From an uncultured Collinsella sp. (GTDB taxonomy: Bacteria > Actinomycetota > Coriobacteriia > Coriobacteriales > Coriobacteriaceae): a DNA stretch of 47,609 nucleotides. Positions within the stretch are counted from its first letter, which is position 1. Each line of letters begins with the position of its first letter. Both the position numbers and the translations under genes were made by a program. The DNA lies in contig CAMQJB010000015.1 in NCBI GenBank assembly GCA_947002045.1, positions 1-47,609 of the forward strand, in the 5' to 3' direction. The notes beneath the pieces are model-generated. The model searched no databases. It was given only the letters and a program-made list of their open reading frames with translations, and had not been told where the DNA came from. Below, one piece after another: positions 13,693-22,761 of this stretch.

Positions 13693-15693
13693 TTATGCGA
13701 ACTGGCTCAGATAGAGGTCGGCGTAAGCGCCCTCGGCAGCCAGCAGCTCCTTATGCGTACCCTGCTCGATAATGTTGCCGTGATCCATGACCAAGATCAG
13801 GTCGGCATCTACGATCGTCGACAGACGGTGCGCGATCACAAAGCTCGTACGCCCACGCATGAGCGCGTCCATGGCGCGGCCGATGGCGAGCTCGGTGCGC
13901 GTGTCCACACTCGACGTCGCCTCGTCCAGGATGAGAATCGCCGGGTTGTTGAGCAGCACGCGCGCAATGGTCAGCAGCTGGCGCTGACCCTGGCTAATGC
14001 TCTCGGCATCGTTGGCCACGCGCGTGTCATAGCCCTGTGGCATGGTACGCACAAAGAAATCGACCTGCGCGGCACGGGCGGCGGCCACGATCTCCTCGCG
14101 CGTCGCCTCGGGGCAGCCATAGGCGATATTCTCGGCAATCGTTCCGTCGAACAGCCAGGCATCCTGCAACACCATGCCAAACTGCTGGCGCAGCTCGCCA
14201 CGATCCATGCGGCTCGTGTCCACGCCGTCGAGCGTAATGCGCCCGCCGTCAATCTCGTAGAAGCGCATGAGCAGGTTGATGAGCGTGGTTTTGCCCGCGC
14301 CCGTGGTTCCCACCACGGCGATCTTCTGGCCCGGCTCGGCGGTAAACGACACGTCGCGCATGAGCGGCTTGTCGGGCGCGTAGCCAAAGCGTACATGCTC
14401 AAAAGCGACACGGCCCTCAACGCGACCCGGCAGCCTGGCGGCCTCGCCCGGCTGCGGATCCGCCTCCATCTCGGGTTCATCGAGCAGGTCGAACACGCGC
14501 TCCGCACTCGCCAGCGCGCTCTGCAGCGAGTTGAAGGTAAACGACAGCTGCGTCATGGGCTCAGATGCCTCGTAGATAAACTGGAAGAACGCCTGGAACA
14601 CGCCGACGGTCATGTGGCCGGCAACCAGCATACTGCAGCCCACAATCGCAATCACGATCTGTGCCAGGCGGCCGATAAAGCGCACCGCGGGGCCGACGGC
14701 GTTAATCATGAAGTCGGCCTTGGCACTCACGCGTGCCAGCTCGCCCGAGGCCTGGTGTACCTCGGCAGAACTTTGGCGCTCGCGGTTAAACGCGCGAATC
14801 ACCAGACGGCCCGAGTAGCCTTCCTCAACCGCGCTCGTAATCCTTGACACCCACTCCTGGCGCTCACCGGTTACGTCATGCGTGCGGCGCGAGACCACCT
14901 TGGTCACCAACAGCGACAACGCCGTAAAGAACAAAAAGACGAGCGTGAGCGGCACGCTAAACACGAACATCACGCTCACGGCGCCCACCACGGTACCGAT
15001 CGACACCAGAAGCTGCAGCAAGCCGCGCTGCATGCTCTCGGACATCTTGTCCAAGTCGTTGGTCGCACGGCTGACGACCTCACCGGGACGATGCGCGTCA
15101 AAGAAGGCAAGCGGCAGACGGTTGAGCTTTTGTGCGATGCGGTTGCGTAGGAGCAGGTTGAGGCGTTCGGCCACGCTCGACATCAAAAAGCTCTGGAGTG
15201 CGTAGAACGAGGCAGCGGCCGTCCAGATCATAAAGTAGATGAAGATGGTCCTGCCGCAGTTCTCCCAGGTGATGTTGAAGGTGGTGTCGTTGGCAAACGC
15301 CACCTGAATGTGGCCCCACAGCTCATCGATCACGCGGGCGCTGTATGCCGGCGCGGCGGTGTTAAAGATGGCATAGAACACAATGCTCGCGAACACGATA
15401 TAGAAGCGCCAGTGGTCGCCGGCAGCCTCGCTCCACAGGCGGCGCACCGTCGCCCAGGTGTCGCGGGGTGTCTCGTCCTCATCCTCGTCGTCAACGTCGC
15501 GCATGCGCTCCGCCTCGGCGCGGGCGCGCTCGTCCTCGGCGCGCTCATTTTCCTCATAGAGTGCCTGGCGACGAGCCTCGCGCTCCGCCGCCTTGGCGGC
15601 TTCGTCCAGGTCGGGCGTGGCACCCGTCTCCTCAACTGTCTCTGCATCCGCGGCGCCATCGGCGATGCCCTGCTTCTTGAGCTCCTCGGTCAT
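13693..15693 (-). CDS. ABC exporter half-transporter with acidic N-terminal extension
   Basis: 666 residues. A charged Glu/Asp/Arg-rich, probably coiled-coil extension (1-75) precedes the exporter membrane domain (about 85-400) and the nucleotide-binding domain. Walker A GTTGAGKTT, Walker B AILILDEATSSVD with catalytic Glu, H-loop VIAHRLST; signature ISQGQRQ is degenerate. It pairs with the next gene upstream, which has an intact signature but degenerate Walker B. ATG 15693 is one base beyond the partner's stop, with GGGAGG eight bases upstream. The GTG at 15702 overlaps the partner and is less likely. Substrate unknown; the MarR gene at the head of the operon suggests drug or phenolic compound export. 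Confidence 0.9.
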   Translation of the reverse strand: MTEELKKQGIADGAADAETVEETGATPDLDEAAKAAEREARRQALYEENERAEDERARAEAERMRDVDDEDEDETPRDTWATVRRLWSEAAGDHWRFYIVFASIVFYAIFNTAAPAYSARVIDELWGHIQVAFANDTTFNITWENCGRTIFIYFMIWTAAASFYALQSFLMSSVAERLNLLLRNRIAQKLNRLPLAFFDAHRPGEVVSRATNDLDKMSESMQRGLLQLLVSIGTVVGAVSVMFVFSVPLTLVFLFFTALSLLVTKVVSRRTHDVTGERQEWVSRITSAVEEGYSGRLVIRAFNRERQSSAEVHQASGELARVSAKADFMINAVGPAVRFIGRLAQIVIAIVGCSMLVAGHMTVGVFQAFFQFIYEASEPMTQLSFTFNSLQSALASAERVFDLLDEPEMEADPQPGEAARLPGRVEGRVAFEHVRFGYAPDKPLMRDVSFTAEPGQKIAVVGTTGAGKTTLINLLMRFYEIDGGRITLDGVDTSRMDRGELRQQFGMVLQDAWLFDGTIAENIAYGCPEATREEIVAAARAAQVDFFVRTMPQGYDTRVANDAESISQGQRQLLTIARVLLNNPAILILDEATSSVDTRTELAIGRAMDALMRGRTSFVIAHRLSTIVDADLILVMDHGNIIEQGTHKELLAAEGAYADLYLSQFA

Positions 15694-15694
15694 G

Positions 15695-17431
15695 CTACTC
15701 ACCTCCCTTCATCTGCGATTCCGCGATAGCACGGTACACCTCGCAGGTTTCCATGAGCTCGTCGTGCGTGCCTAGGCCCACGACCTCGCCATCCCTGAGC
15801 ACCACGATCTGGTCGGCATGCAGAATGGTCGAGATACGCTGCGCGATGATGAGCACCGCAGCGTCACGCGTCTCGTCTTGCAACGCATGGCGCAGGGCGG
15901 CATCGGTCTTAAAGTCCAGGGCCGAGAAACTGTCATCGAAGATATATAGATCGGCATGCTTCATGAGCGCACGGGCGATGGCCAGACGCTGGCGCTGGCC
16001 GCCCGAAAAGTTCGTGCCGCCCTGCGCCACCGGGGTATCGAACCCCTGCGGCTGATCGAGCACAAAGGTGCTCTGGGCAACCCGGAGCGCATGAAGCATG
16101 TCGGCCTCAGTCGCGTCTTCGTTGCCAAAGCGCAGATTGCTTGCTACGGTGCCCGAGAACAGCCATGCCTTTTGCGGCACATAGGCAATGCGCCCGCGAA
16201 TCTCGTCTTGCGAAAGGTCGTGCAGATCAACGCCGTCCAGGCGAATGGCGCCCTTGGTGGCATCGTGGAAGCGCAGCAGGAGCTTGGCCACCGTCGATTT
16301 GCCCGAGCCCGTCGAGCCGACGATCGCGGTCGTCTGACCGCGGCGACAGGTAAAGCTCAGATTGCACAGCGTGTCCTCGTCGGCGTCGTCAAAACGAAAC
16401 GACATATGATCGAACACGGCGACCGCGTCGGCTCCGTCTGCGGACTCAGGCGCCCCGTCGCCCAGCGTAGCCTTGCCGTCCACGATGCTCGGCTCGATTT
16501 CGAGCACCTGCTGCGCACGGTTGAGGCACGCCGCGGCGCGCGGAAGCGTCAGAATCACCATCTGCGCCGTCATCACAAAGAAAAGAATCAGGATCGCGTA
16601 TTCCAACACGGCCGAAATGCTGCCGATTTGCATGGCGTGGACGCCCACGCGGTTGCCGCCCACCCACAGCACCGCCACCTCGGCGATGTTCATCAAAAAG
16701 AAGCTGGAGCTGTCGAGGCCCACAAACAGGTGGTTGACCTTGATGGCGTTGGCCGCGTAATCGCTAAACACCTCGTCCAGGCGCTGCTCCTCGTGGCGCT
16801 CCTTGTTAAATGCGCGGATGACGCGCACGCCCACGATGTTCTCGCGCAGCACCACGTTCATGCGGTCGATAAAGCTCTGCAGGCGCATAAAAATCGGCGC
16901 GGCGTTAGCCACCGTAAAGACCGCCGCCACCAGCACGATCGCAACCACCACGCCCAGCAGCGTGCCCATGGCGGGATCGATGAACCAAGCAAAAATGATG
17001 CCTGCCACGGCCAAGAATGGCACCGGCAACACCAGCTGAATCGTCTGAAGGACAGCTTGCTGAATCACGTTGATGTCGTTGAGCGAGCGTGTGATCATCG
17101 AACCCGTGCCAAAGCGCTCAAAGTCGCTGGCGGACAGCTCGAGCGACTTGTCGTACACGGCATTGCGGATATCGCAGGCCACGTTGGCGGCCAGGCGCGC
17201 CGAAAGATAGCAGCCCAGCACCGTGCCGCCGCTGGCCATGCCGGTCGCGATAAGCATGTACAGGCCGTTACGTAAAATATAGTCGACATCGCCCGTGGTA
17301 ATACCGGTGTTGACCATGTTCGCCAGCATCGTGGGAACCAACAGCGTACCGACGTTATCTATCAGCACCGCAAACAGCGTCACCGCAATCAGACCGCGGT
17401 ACGGCCTCATAAACCTCATTAAGAGTCGCAT
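15695..17431 (-). CDS. ABC exporter half-transporter (degenerate ATP site)
   Basis: 578 residues: membrane domain about 1-300 and nucleotide-binding domain about 330-560. Walker A GSTGSGKST and signature FSGGQRQ are canonical; Walker B LYIFDDSFSALD has Asp for Glu, and the H-loop reads IIAQRIST with Gln for His. This matches the catalytically silent half of a heterodimer whose other half is the next gene. The gene overlaps the end of marR by 13 bp and its GAGGGGG ribosome site lies within marR, which implies co-transcription and coupling. Closely parallel in design to the exporter at 2727-6467. Confidence 0.9.
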   Translation of the reverse strand: MRLLMRFMRPYRGLIAVTLFAVLIDNVGTLLVPTMLANMVNTGITTGDVDYILRNGLYMLIATGMASGGTVLGCYLSARLAANVACDIRNAVYDKSLELSASDFERFGTGSMITRSLNDINVIQQAVLQTIQLVLPVPFLAVAGIIFAWFIDPAMGTLLGVVVAIVLVAAVFTVANAAPIFMRLQSFIDRMNVVLRENIVGVRVIRAFNKERHEEQRLDEVFSDYAANAIKVNHLFVGLDSSSFFLMNIAEVAVLWVGGNRVGVHAMQIGSISAVLEYAILILFFVMTAQMVILTLPRAAACLNRAQQVLEIEPSIVDGKATLGDGAPESADGADAVAVFDHMSFRFDDADEDTLCNLSFTCRRGQTTAIVGSTGSGKSTVAKLLLRFHDATKGAIRLDGVDLHDLSQDEIRGRIAYVPQKAWLFSGTVASNLRFGNEDATEADMLHALRVAQSTFVLDQPQGFDTPVAQGGTNFSGGQRQRLAIARALMKHADLYIFDDSFSALDFKTDAALRHALQDETRDAAVLIIAQRISTILHADQIVVLRDGEVVGLGTHDELMETCEVYRAIAESQMKGGE

Positions 17432-17931
17432 GTGTCCCCCTCGCCCTTATCGTCAGCCTCGTTCTCGGCGGCCACTTGCCGTTTAAATGCCTCGCACTCT
17501 TCGTTCAGAACATGGGAGAATTTACCGACCAGGCGCATGATCTCGCGCTGTTCCCACGGCTCGAGCGCTTCGAATGCCTGTTGCTCGGCTTTTTGCGCCG
17601 GTAACGCGTAGCGCTTGGCAAACCGCACGCCTTCTTCGGTCAATCGCACAACCTTGTTCTTACGACTGCCCTCGGCAAACTCCAACGTCGCAAGCCCTCG
17701 CGCCCTAAGCGTCTTGATCGCCGAATTGATGGTCTGTTTGCTGTAGAACCATTCACTCGTCAGCCGACTCACGGCAACGCTTCCGCCCGCTGCACTCGTG
17801 TCGACGAGCATCCAGTAGGCGCAGTCCGAAAGACCGCAGGTACGCGCGAACTCCGAATAGATACGGTCAAGCCCGTTAAGCATCCGGTCGAAATCGACCA
17901 GGCTAACTGCACTATTCATCTCTCCCACCAT
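17419..17931 (-). CDS. MarR family transcriptional regulator
   Basis: 170 residues. A winged helix is visible: SVAVSRLTSEWFYSKQTINS as the recognition region, AIKTLRARGLATLEFAEGSR as helix and wing, and RKNKVVRLTEEGVRFAK as the usual wing end. It heads the exporter operon and overlaps the first exporter gene. Two identical 16-base direct repeats upstream overlap its promoter and are probable binding sites, so it likely represses itself and the exporter. ATG 17931 has no clear ribosome site; ATG 17919 has GGGAG very close. The start is therefore uncertain by four codons. Confidence 0.87.
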   Translation of the reverse strand: MVGEMNSAVSLVDFDRMLNGLDRIYSEFARTCGLSDCAYWMLVDTSAAGGSVAVSRLTSEWFYSKQTINSAIKTLRARGLATLEFAEGSRKNKVVRLTEEGVRFAKRYALPAQKAEQQAFEALEPWEQREIMRLVGKFSHVLNEECEAFKRQVAAENEADDKGEGDTCDS

Positions 17932-17935
17932 TCGA

Positions 17936-17993
17936 TAGTCCGAGTTTTGACCAATTTATATCTCTACATTAGTCCGAGTTTTGACTATCGTCA
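17936..17993 (-). promoter_or_regulatory. marR-exporter promoter with two direct repeats
   Basis: TAGTCCGAGTTTTGAC occurs at 17936-17951 and again at 17970-17985, 34 bp apart. On the minus strand TTGACG (17988-17993) and TAATGT are 17 bases apart, with one repeat in the spacer and the other just downstream of the start point. Confidence 0.65.
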
Positions 17994-18036
17994 ATACGCT
18001 CGTTGTTTATGGTCGGCTCTACATAAGCATATCGAC

Positions 18037-18073
18037 AAAAAAGACCGCCGGCGCGGGGGCGGCGCCGGCGGTC
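18037..18073 (-). terminator. Terminator of the small unknown gene
   Basis: GACCGCCGGCGC and GGCGCCGGCGGTC pair around a C/G loop; on the minus strand six T follow. It lies 27 bp after the stop. Confidence 0.85.
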
Positions 18074-18100
18074 ACGCGAGAATAGCGATGTATTTGCCCG

Positions 18101-18391
18101 TTAGGCAGCGACGGCCTCGTAGACCGTTGCGCCCGCAAAGCTGTCGTGCAGGCTCTTGCCGCAGATCCAAGGTAGCTCGACGACCTCGCAGACCGTGTTG
18201 ACCAGCTCGGAGCAATCAGTAAAGTGGCCCTTATCGTTGAGGGTCTCGCAATCCTGAACACGCCAATAGCCATCGGTGTGCGTGATGTAGTACTCGTGAT
18301 CGTTGATCGACACGAAAGCGCGCGTCTTGGAACGCAGCAGCTTCAGAAATCCTTCGAAGTCAGTCTCGACGACATCTCCAGCCTGGAACAT
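18101..18391 (-). CDS. Small conserved-looking protein, unknown
   Basis: 96 residues, not recognised. It is acidic and rich in Cys and aromatic residues (VSINDHEYYITHTDGYWRVQ, DCSELVNTVCEVVELPWICG), with no signal peptide or membrane segment. It reads as a compact cytosolic domain. ATG 18391 is preceded by GGGAGG at nine bases, and a strong terminator follows, so it is a real monocistronic gene. Lies between the MarR operon and a divergent nitroreductase, with no visible functional link to either. Confidence 0.75.
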   Translation of the reverse strand: MFQAGDVVETDFEGFLKLLRSKTRAFVSINDHEYYITHTDGYWRVQDCETLNDKGHFTDCSELVNTVCEVVELPWICGKSLHDSFAGATVYEAVAA

Positions 18392-18683
18392 GATAGTTAC
18401 CTCCCGGCCCGGCGCCACCATGGCGCGTTGATAAACGTTGGTGCTCCTTTAGTAAAACCTTTATCAGAGCTTATGCGCGCATCATTTAGGCAAGTGGTAA
18501 AAAACCGCAGGGTAGACGGGATAAAACGTTTAACCATCCCACCGGTTTGTCACATTCTGGCTGAAGTTTTATGCAAACCAACTTTTCCACTTGGTAGCTT
18601 GCGTTGTTTGGGGCCGACTACGCGATTACGGTTTTGGTTCGGCGGGTAAGAACGAGGCATCGAAACCAACGTCAGGAGGACCC

Positions 18684-19211
18684 ATGGAGACCATCGAAGC
18701 ACTCATCCACCGCCGCAGCTGCCGCAAATACAGCGATCGACCTGTCGAGGCCGAGAAGCTCGCACGCATTATCGAAGCCGGCCAGTACGCGCCGAGCGGC
18801 ATGGGACGCCAGCCGGTCACGTTCGTCGCCGTCACCGACCCCGCAACCGTCGAGCGCCTCTCGCAGCTCAACGCCCAAGTTATGGGCAGAGAGGGAGATC
18901 CCTTCTACGGCGCCAAGACCGTTGTGGTGGTGCTGGTCGACCGCAGCGTGCCCACGCACCTGGAAGACGGCTCGCTCGCCATGGGCAACCTGCTCAACGC
19001 AGCCTATGCGCTGGGCGTCGATTCGTGTTGGATCCACCGCGCGCACGAGGTCTTTGACTCACCCGAGGGACTGGAACTGCTGACCAAGTGGGGTCTGCCC
19101 GCCGACGGAAGCCTGCGCGGTGTGGGCAACTGCATTCTGGGCTATGCCGAGGGCACGCTTCCCGAAGCAAAGCCGCGCCGCGACAACGTGGTGTATGTTC
19201 CGCCGTTCTAA
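18684..19211 (+). CDS. Nitroreductase family protein
   Basis: 175 residues, an FMN-dependent NAD(P)H oxidoreductase of the small nitroreductase class. Motifs: IHRRSCRKYSDRPVE (FMN phosphate contact, the R-R-S-x-R-x-Y pattern), AGQYAPSGMGRQPVTFVAV and GVGNCILGYAEG. The natural substrate is not evident. ATG 18684 follows AGGAGG by five bases; the upstream in-frame part lacks such support. The last codons (CCG CCG TTC TAA) form one arm of the hairpin that begins the downstream repeat element. Confidence 0.9.
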   Translation: METIEALIHRRSCRKYSDRPVEAEKLARIIEAGQYAPSGMGRQPVTFVAVTDPATVERLSQLNAQVMGREGDPFYGAKTVVVVLVDRSVPTHLEDGSLAMGNLLNAAYALGVDSCWIHRAHEVFDSPEGLELLTKWGLPADGSLRGVGNCILGYAEGTLPEAKPRRDNVVYVPPF

Positions 19212-19362
19212 CGAACGGCGGACCCGTTGACGCTGCGCGAGCCGCATTAACGCCAATCTGACGTTCAATTTCGAGGGCGCGACCAAAAGGTCAGCGCCCT
19301 CTCATTTCACGTCACCTTGGCGCAAATGCGGCCCGCTCGCTGTTGGTGCCTGACATCGAGTG
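19200..19362 (+). repeat. Composite palindromic element, copy A
   Basis: Starts with hairpin CCGCCGTTC-TAAC-GAACGGCGG and continues into a long hairpin (19241-19332) whose nested pairs are GCCGCATT/AATGCGGC, GCCAA/TTGGC, GACGT/ACGTC and GAGGGCGC/GCGCCCTC. The same 160 bp is present in inverse orientation at 25061-25222 with about 85-90 percent identity by eye; a diverged copy with the same architecture is at 45771-45909. In all three cases it follows a gene in the same sense. Confidence 0.85.
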
Positions 19363-19420
19363 AGCCACTGTCTTGGGCAGCTAAAAGGCCCCGTCCCATA
19401 TTTGCTGCCCCACTCGCAAC

Positions 19421-19996
19421 TTATCTTGCCGATGGAGTTGTCGTCGTTTCGTTCGCGTGAGTCGTTTTGGCGCCGTCGCCTTGTTCGTCCTCGTCCTTTT
19501 GAGCATCGGCAATGGTGGCAGCAGCTGCGACCATACCGCGCTGGGGCGCCACACCCGTCTGGTCTTGTGCGCCTTCAACAAGCTCCGTGCCAGCATGCGC
19601 AAGTTCAGGCGATTTGAACATCGCGCCCAGACTCGCGCCGTCGCCGGCATATCCGAGCGCCGCGAGCGCGATGACGATTATCGCGGCAACGACCACGATC
19701 GGCACGTAACGATGCCAGCCTGCAGGATTGAGGCCGCTACGGCGGGCAGCACCGCGGCTAATGTAGCCAAGCGTTCCATCGTGCTTGAGCTTTGAGCCCA
19801 CCACGCGCCTTCGTCCCCACAACGAGGACTCGGCCTGCATGGCCAAGCGAGCGCTTGCCGAAGGATAGCCATATTTTGTGCGCTTGAACGAGCCGTCGAA
19901 CCCCGAGGCGCTTTTGCCCCACGTCCGCGAAGTCGTACGCCGGCCGACCGGCGCCGCACTTCGCTTTGTTCGGTTCGTTTTTGAAGTCTCCGCCAT
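19421..19996 (-). CDS. Single-pass membrane protein, unknown
   Basis: 191 residues, not recognised. The N-terminal half is basic and Ser/Arg/Lys-rich and probably cytosolic; one hydrophobic segment, YVPIVVVAAIIVIALAALGY, lies near residue 97-116; the C-terminal part is Ala/Thr/Glu-rich and low complexity (NETTTTPSAR at the end). The topology suggests an anchored protein with a flexible outer tail. ATG 19996 is preceded by GGGGGAG but only one to two bases away, so the start is uncertain; GTG 20050 is the next option. Confidence 0.6.
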   Translation of the reverse strand: MAETSKTNRTKRSAAPVGRRTTSRTWGKSASGFDGSFKRTKYGYPSASARLAMQAESSLWGRRRVVGSKLKHDGTLGYISRGAARRSGLNPAGWHRYVPIVVVAAIIVIALAALGYAGDGASLGAMFKSPELAHAGTELVEGAQDQTGVAPQRGMVAAAATIADAQKDEDEQGDGAKTTHANETTTTPSAR

Positions 19997-20079
19997 ACTC
20001 CCCCGCACGCCGTAACACAATCGAAACAATGTTTCTTTGGACTGTATCACACGCGCCGCACGCGGTCACGGCGCCTCGC

Positions 20080-21297
20080 TCAGCGGTCGTTGTCCTTCAG
20101 CAGGCGCCATAAAGTCGTGCGGCTAATACCGAGCACCTCTGCCGCACGTGTCCTGTTGCCGTGAAGGTGCTGCAGAACCAACCGTGCGACATCGCGCTCG
20201 GTATCGGCCAGGGGACGCAAGATGTACAAATCACTTTCGAGCGCCGGGGCGCCAAAGGTCGCGGTCTTGATAACGTCCTCCTGGGCAAGCACCTCTTTCG
20301 CCACGGCACGCTCCACCGTTCCAGCCCCCACTAATATATAGAGTCGTTCAGAGACTTCACGCAGCTGCAGGTAATTGCGGGGCCAACGGTACGCATCGAG
20401 CGTCTCTGCCGCGGCGGCAGACAACCACGGGGCACCCGTCTTAAACATATCTGCCAGATATCCCAGATAGCGCGCAACCTTTTCCGACGCGCCGCCCTGC
20501 TCGGCAATCGCCGGCGCCACACTCACTGCACAGGCCAGACGCTCGGTTACAAAAGCAGCCTGATCGCTTTCGCCGCCGCCCGGCATATCGTTTGCCGTCA
20601 ACACCACATGGCAACGAGTTGCGAGCGCCGTGTCGATCATTGCGGACACGAGCTCGCGCAGACGTTGGGGGCCAACAGCATGCCAGCCGCCCATGCAAAG
20701 TGTCAGCCCCGTTTGGAATAGCGGCGATTCGGAACTTTTGAGCAGATGGCGCCAGCCGCGATCCGTAAGCTCATCGAGCGCAACGGACACAAAGGGCTGA
20801 TCGGCATAGGGTCCATCCAGGTACAGGCGTCTTGCAATCTGATCCTGCCCCGCGCCCAGCTCGCCCTCGAGCATAAGGGGCACCCCACGCGCATAGCTCT
20901 CCCGTACGGGGGCAGCGACCGCCGCCGCGTCTTCGACGATGCCGTACGTGCTCGACGCGTAGCGAGCCTCGACTTCGTCGGCATTGAGCCACTCGATGCC
21001 CGCATGCGTGGCAGCGGCGCGCACCTCATGCGCCACGACCACCCAAAGCGCTCCGCGCTCCTTGGCCGTCGGGCGCACCGTCAAGCTCAACCGCACGCCC
21101 TCGTGGCCCATCACCAGGCGCGCCCCATCGCCCACGCGAGCGAGACGCTCGGAAACAAAAGCAGCGATATCCTGCTCGAGCGCCGCGTCACTCATAGTCG
21201 AGATCACAACGCCACCGCGCTCGTCGATTGCCAGCGCCGATGCTCCGGCTGCGGACAATGCCTCAATCAGAATCTGCAGCTTGGCATCGCTATCCAT
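20080..21297 (-). CDS. Degenerate AAA-type regulator with C-terminal Fis-like HTH
   Basis: 405 residues. The last 40 (DVARLVLQHLHGNRTRAAEV, LGISRTTLWRLLK) form a Fis-type helix-turn-helix as in sigma-54 activators. The middle resembles a bacterial enhancer-binding AAA domain but the Walker A loop reads GELGAGQDQIARRL, lacking the GKT/S lysine, and no GAFTGA loop is present; the sensor-like RWPRNYLQLREVSERL (family form WPGNvREL) remains. The N-terminal 170 residues look like a sensory domain without a known motif. It therefore probably does not hydrolyse ATP or remodel sigma-54 holoenzyme and acts as a simple DNA-binding activator or repressor. ATG 21297 has AGGGG seven bases upstream. The YeiH-type transporter gene lies 267 bp upstream in the same direction. 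Confidence 0.75.
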   Translation of the reverse strand: MDSDAKLQILIEALSAAGASALAIDERGGVVISTMSDAALEQDIAAFVSERLARVGDGARLVMGHEGVRLSLTVRPTAKERGALWVVVAHEVRAAATHAGIEWLNADEVEARYASSTYGIVEDAAAVAAPVRESYARGVPLMLEGELGAGQDQIARRLYLDGPYADQPFVSVALDELTDRGWRHLLKSSESPLFQTGLTLCMGGWHAVGPQRLRELVSAMIDTALATRCHVVLTANDMPGGGESDQAAFVTERLACAVSVAPAIAEQGGASEKVARYLGYLADMFKTGAPWLSAAAAETLDAYRWPRNYLQLREVSERLYILVGAGTVERAVAKEVLAQEDVIKTATFGAPALESDLYILRPLADTERDVARLVLQHLHGNRTRAAEVLGISRTTLWRLLKDNDR

Positions 21298-21422
21298 GAT
21301 TTGCCCCTGTCCGCGACGACATGCAACCGCCGACGGTCGCACAACCGAATGTTTCAAAATTGAACGATATTACTCACCAAACACTATAGGGCAAAAGTCG
21401 CCGTCCTGCGAGTATATGAATT

Positions 21423-21448
21423 GCCCCGCATCGCCATCCTGGCGGGGC
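21423..21448 (-). terminator. Hairpin after the yeiH-type gene
   Basis: GCCCCGC-ATC-GCC-ATCCT-GGC-GGGGC makes a nested stem with a small bulge, 115 bp after the transporter gene's stop. No T run, so termination is uncertain. Confidence 0.35.
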
Positions 21449-21563
21449 GATAAGAGCTCTTCGGGACCTATCAACCTGCGGACAAGCCATACCCGCAAGA
21501 GCTCCTATCGCTCCACCGTGAGAATGCGCTCGCCAGCACGCAACACGCAAATCAGCTACTTCT

Positions 21564-22598
21564 CTACCAGATTCCCAGCACGTGCTGCATTCCCAAACTC
21601 ATGCATGCAATGCCAATCCAGCAGCAAAAGCCCAACGCGATGGGTTTGCCGCCCTTTTTGACCAGCTCGACGATATCGGTATTAAAGCCAATAGCCGCCA
21701 TGGCCATCACAATAAAGAACTTCGACAGCTCCTTGATGGGCGCCGCAATGGACGCAGGAAGCTGAAGCACCGTGGCGATCACGCTCGCCAGCACAAAGAA
21801 CAACACAAACATGGGAAAAGCACGTTTAAGCGAGAACGTGCTTTTGGCGTCGCCGCCGGCCTTGCGCGCCAGATGCATCTGCCAGCATGCGAGAGCCAAT
21901 GTAATGGGAATAATGGCCAGCGTCCTGGTGAGCTTAACCACTGTGGCGCTTTCGAGCACATTGGCGCCGGGATGCATGCTATCCCAGGCGCTCGCCGCAG
22001 CCGTTACCGACGAGGTGTCGTTGATGGCGGTGCCGGCAAACAGGCCAAAGCCCTCGTTGGTCAGCCCGAGCATGCCGCCGAGCGTCGGAAACACGAGCGC
22101 CGCGATAACGTTAAACAGGAAGATGACCGAAATGGCTTGGGCAATCTCGCGATCGTCGGCATCGATGACGGGCGCGGTCGCAGCGATGGCAGAACCACCG
22201 CAAATCGACGAGCCCACACCCACAAGCGTCGCGATCTTGCCCGGCACGTTCATAACGCGGCAGAGCACGAAGGCGATGACAAGCGAGGTCGAGATCGTCG
22301 CCACGATAATCGGCAGCGACTGGGCGCCCTTGGACAGAATCTGGGAGAGGTTCATGCCAAAGCCAAGCAGGATAACCGCGTACTGCAAGACTTTTTTAGA
22401 CGTATAGGTGACACCGGCGGCGAGCTGTTCGCGGCGATTCTTGGGAAAGACAAGCGCCAGAACCATGCCAAGGAGAATGGCAAATACCGGACCGCCGACC
22501 ATCTCAATCTGTTTGCCGAGCAACGTCGCGGGGATGGCGATGATCAGGCAGAACAAGACGCCCTTCCAGCGCTCGCGTACGATATTTGTCAGTTGCAT
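21564..22598 (-). CDS. YeiH/YadS family putative sulfate exporter
   Basis: 344 residues with about ten hydrophobic segments. The family signature VGVGSSICGGSAIAATAPVI is intact, as are FAGTAINDTSSVTAAA and the C-terminal FFIVMAMAAIGFNTDI (PF03601 family). Members are predicted anion exporters, sometimes tied to taurine or sulfonate breakdown; substrate is not proven for most. ATG 22598 has GAAGG nine bases upstream. A GntR/FCD regulator is divergent across 163 bp and could control it; no sulfonate-degrading enzyme is adjacent. Confidence 0.88.
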   Translation of the reverse strand: MQLTNIVRERWKGVLFCLIIAIPATLLGKQIEMVGGPVFAILLGMVLALVFPKNRREQLAAGVTYTSKKVLQYAVILLGFGMNLSQILSKGAQSLPIIVATISTSLVIAFVLCRVMNVPGKIATLVGVGSSICGGSAIAATAPVIDADDREIAQAISVIFLFNVIAALVFPTLGGMLGLTNEGFGLFAGTAINDTSSVTAAASAWDSMHPGANVLESATVVKLTRTLAIIPITLALACWQMHLARKAGGDAKSTFSLKRAFPMFVLFFVLASVIATVLQLPASIAAPIKELSKFFIVMAMAAIGFNTDIVELVKKGGKPIALGFCCWIGIACMSLGMQHVLGIW

Positions 22599-22761
22599 AT
22601 GGGATTCCTTCTTTCTATTTCACGTTTGCGACGGCTTATGATACGGCAATATTGAGCACAGCCTTGTGCAAACAAAGACTAGGACGCCGCAATAGTTCTC
22701 AGGCAACAGCCGAATTACCCACCGCGGAGAGCTGATTCGCGGCATAATTAACAACTGACAT

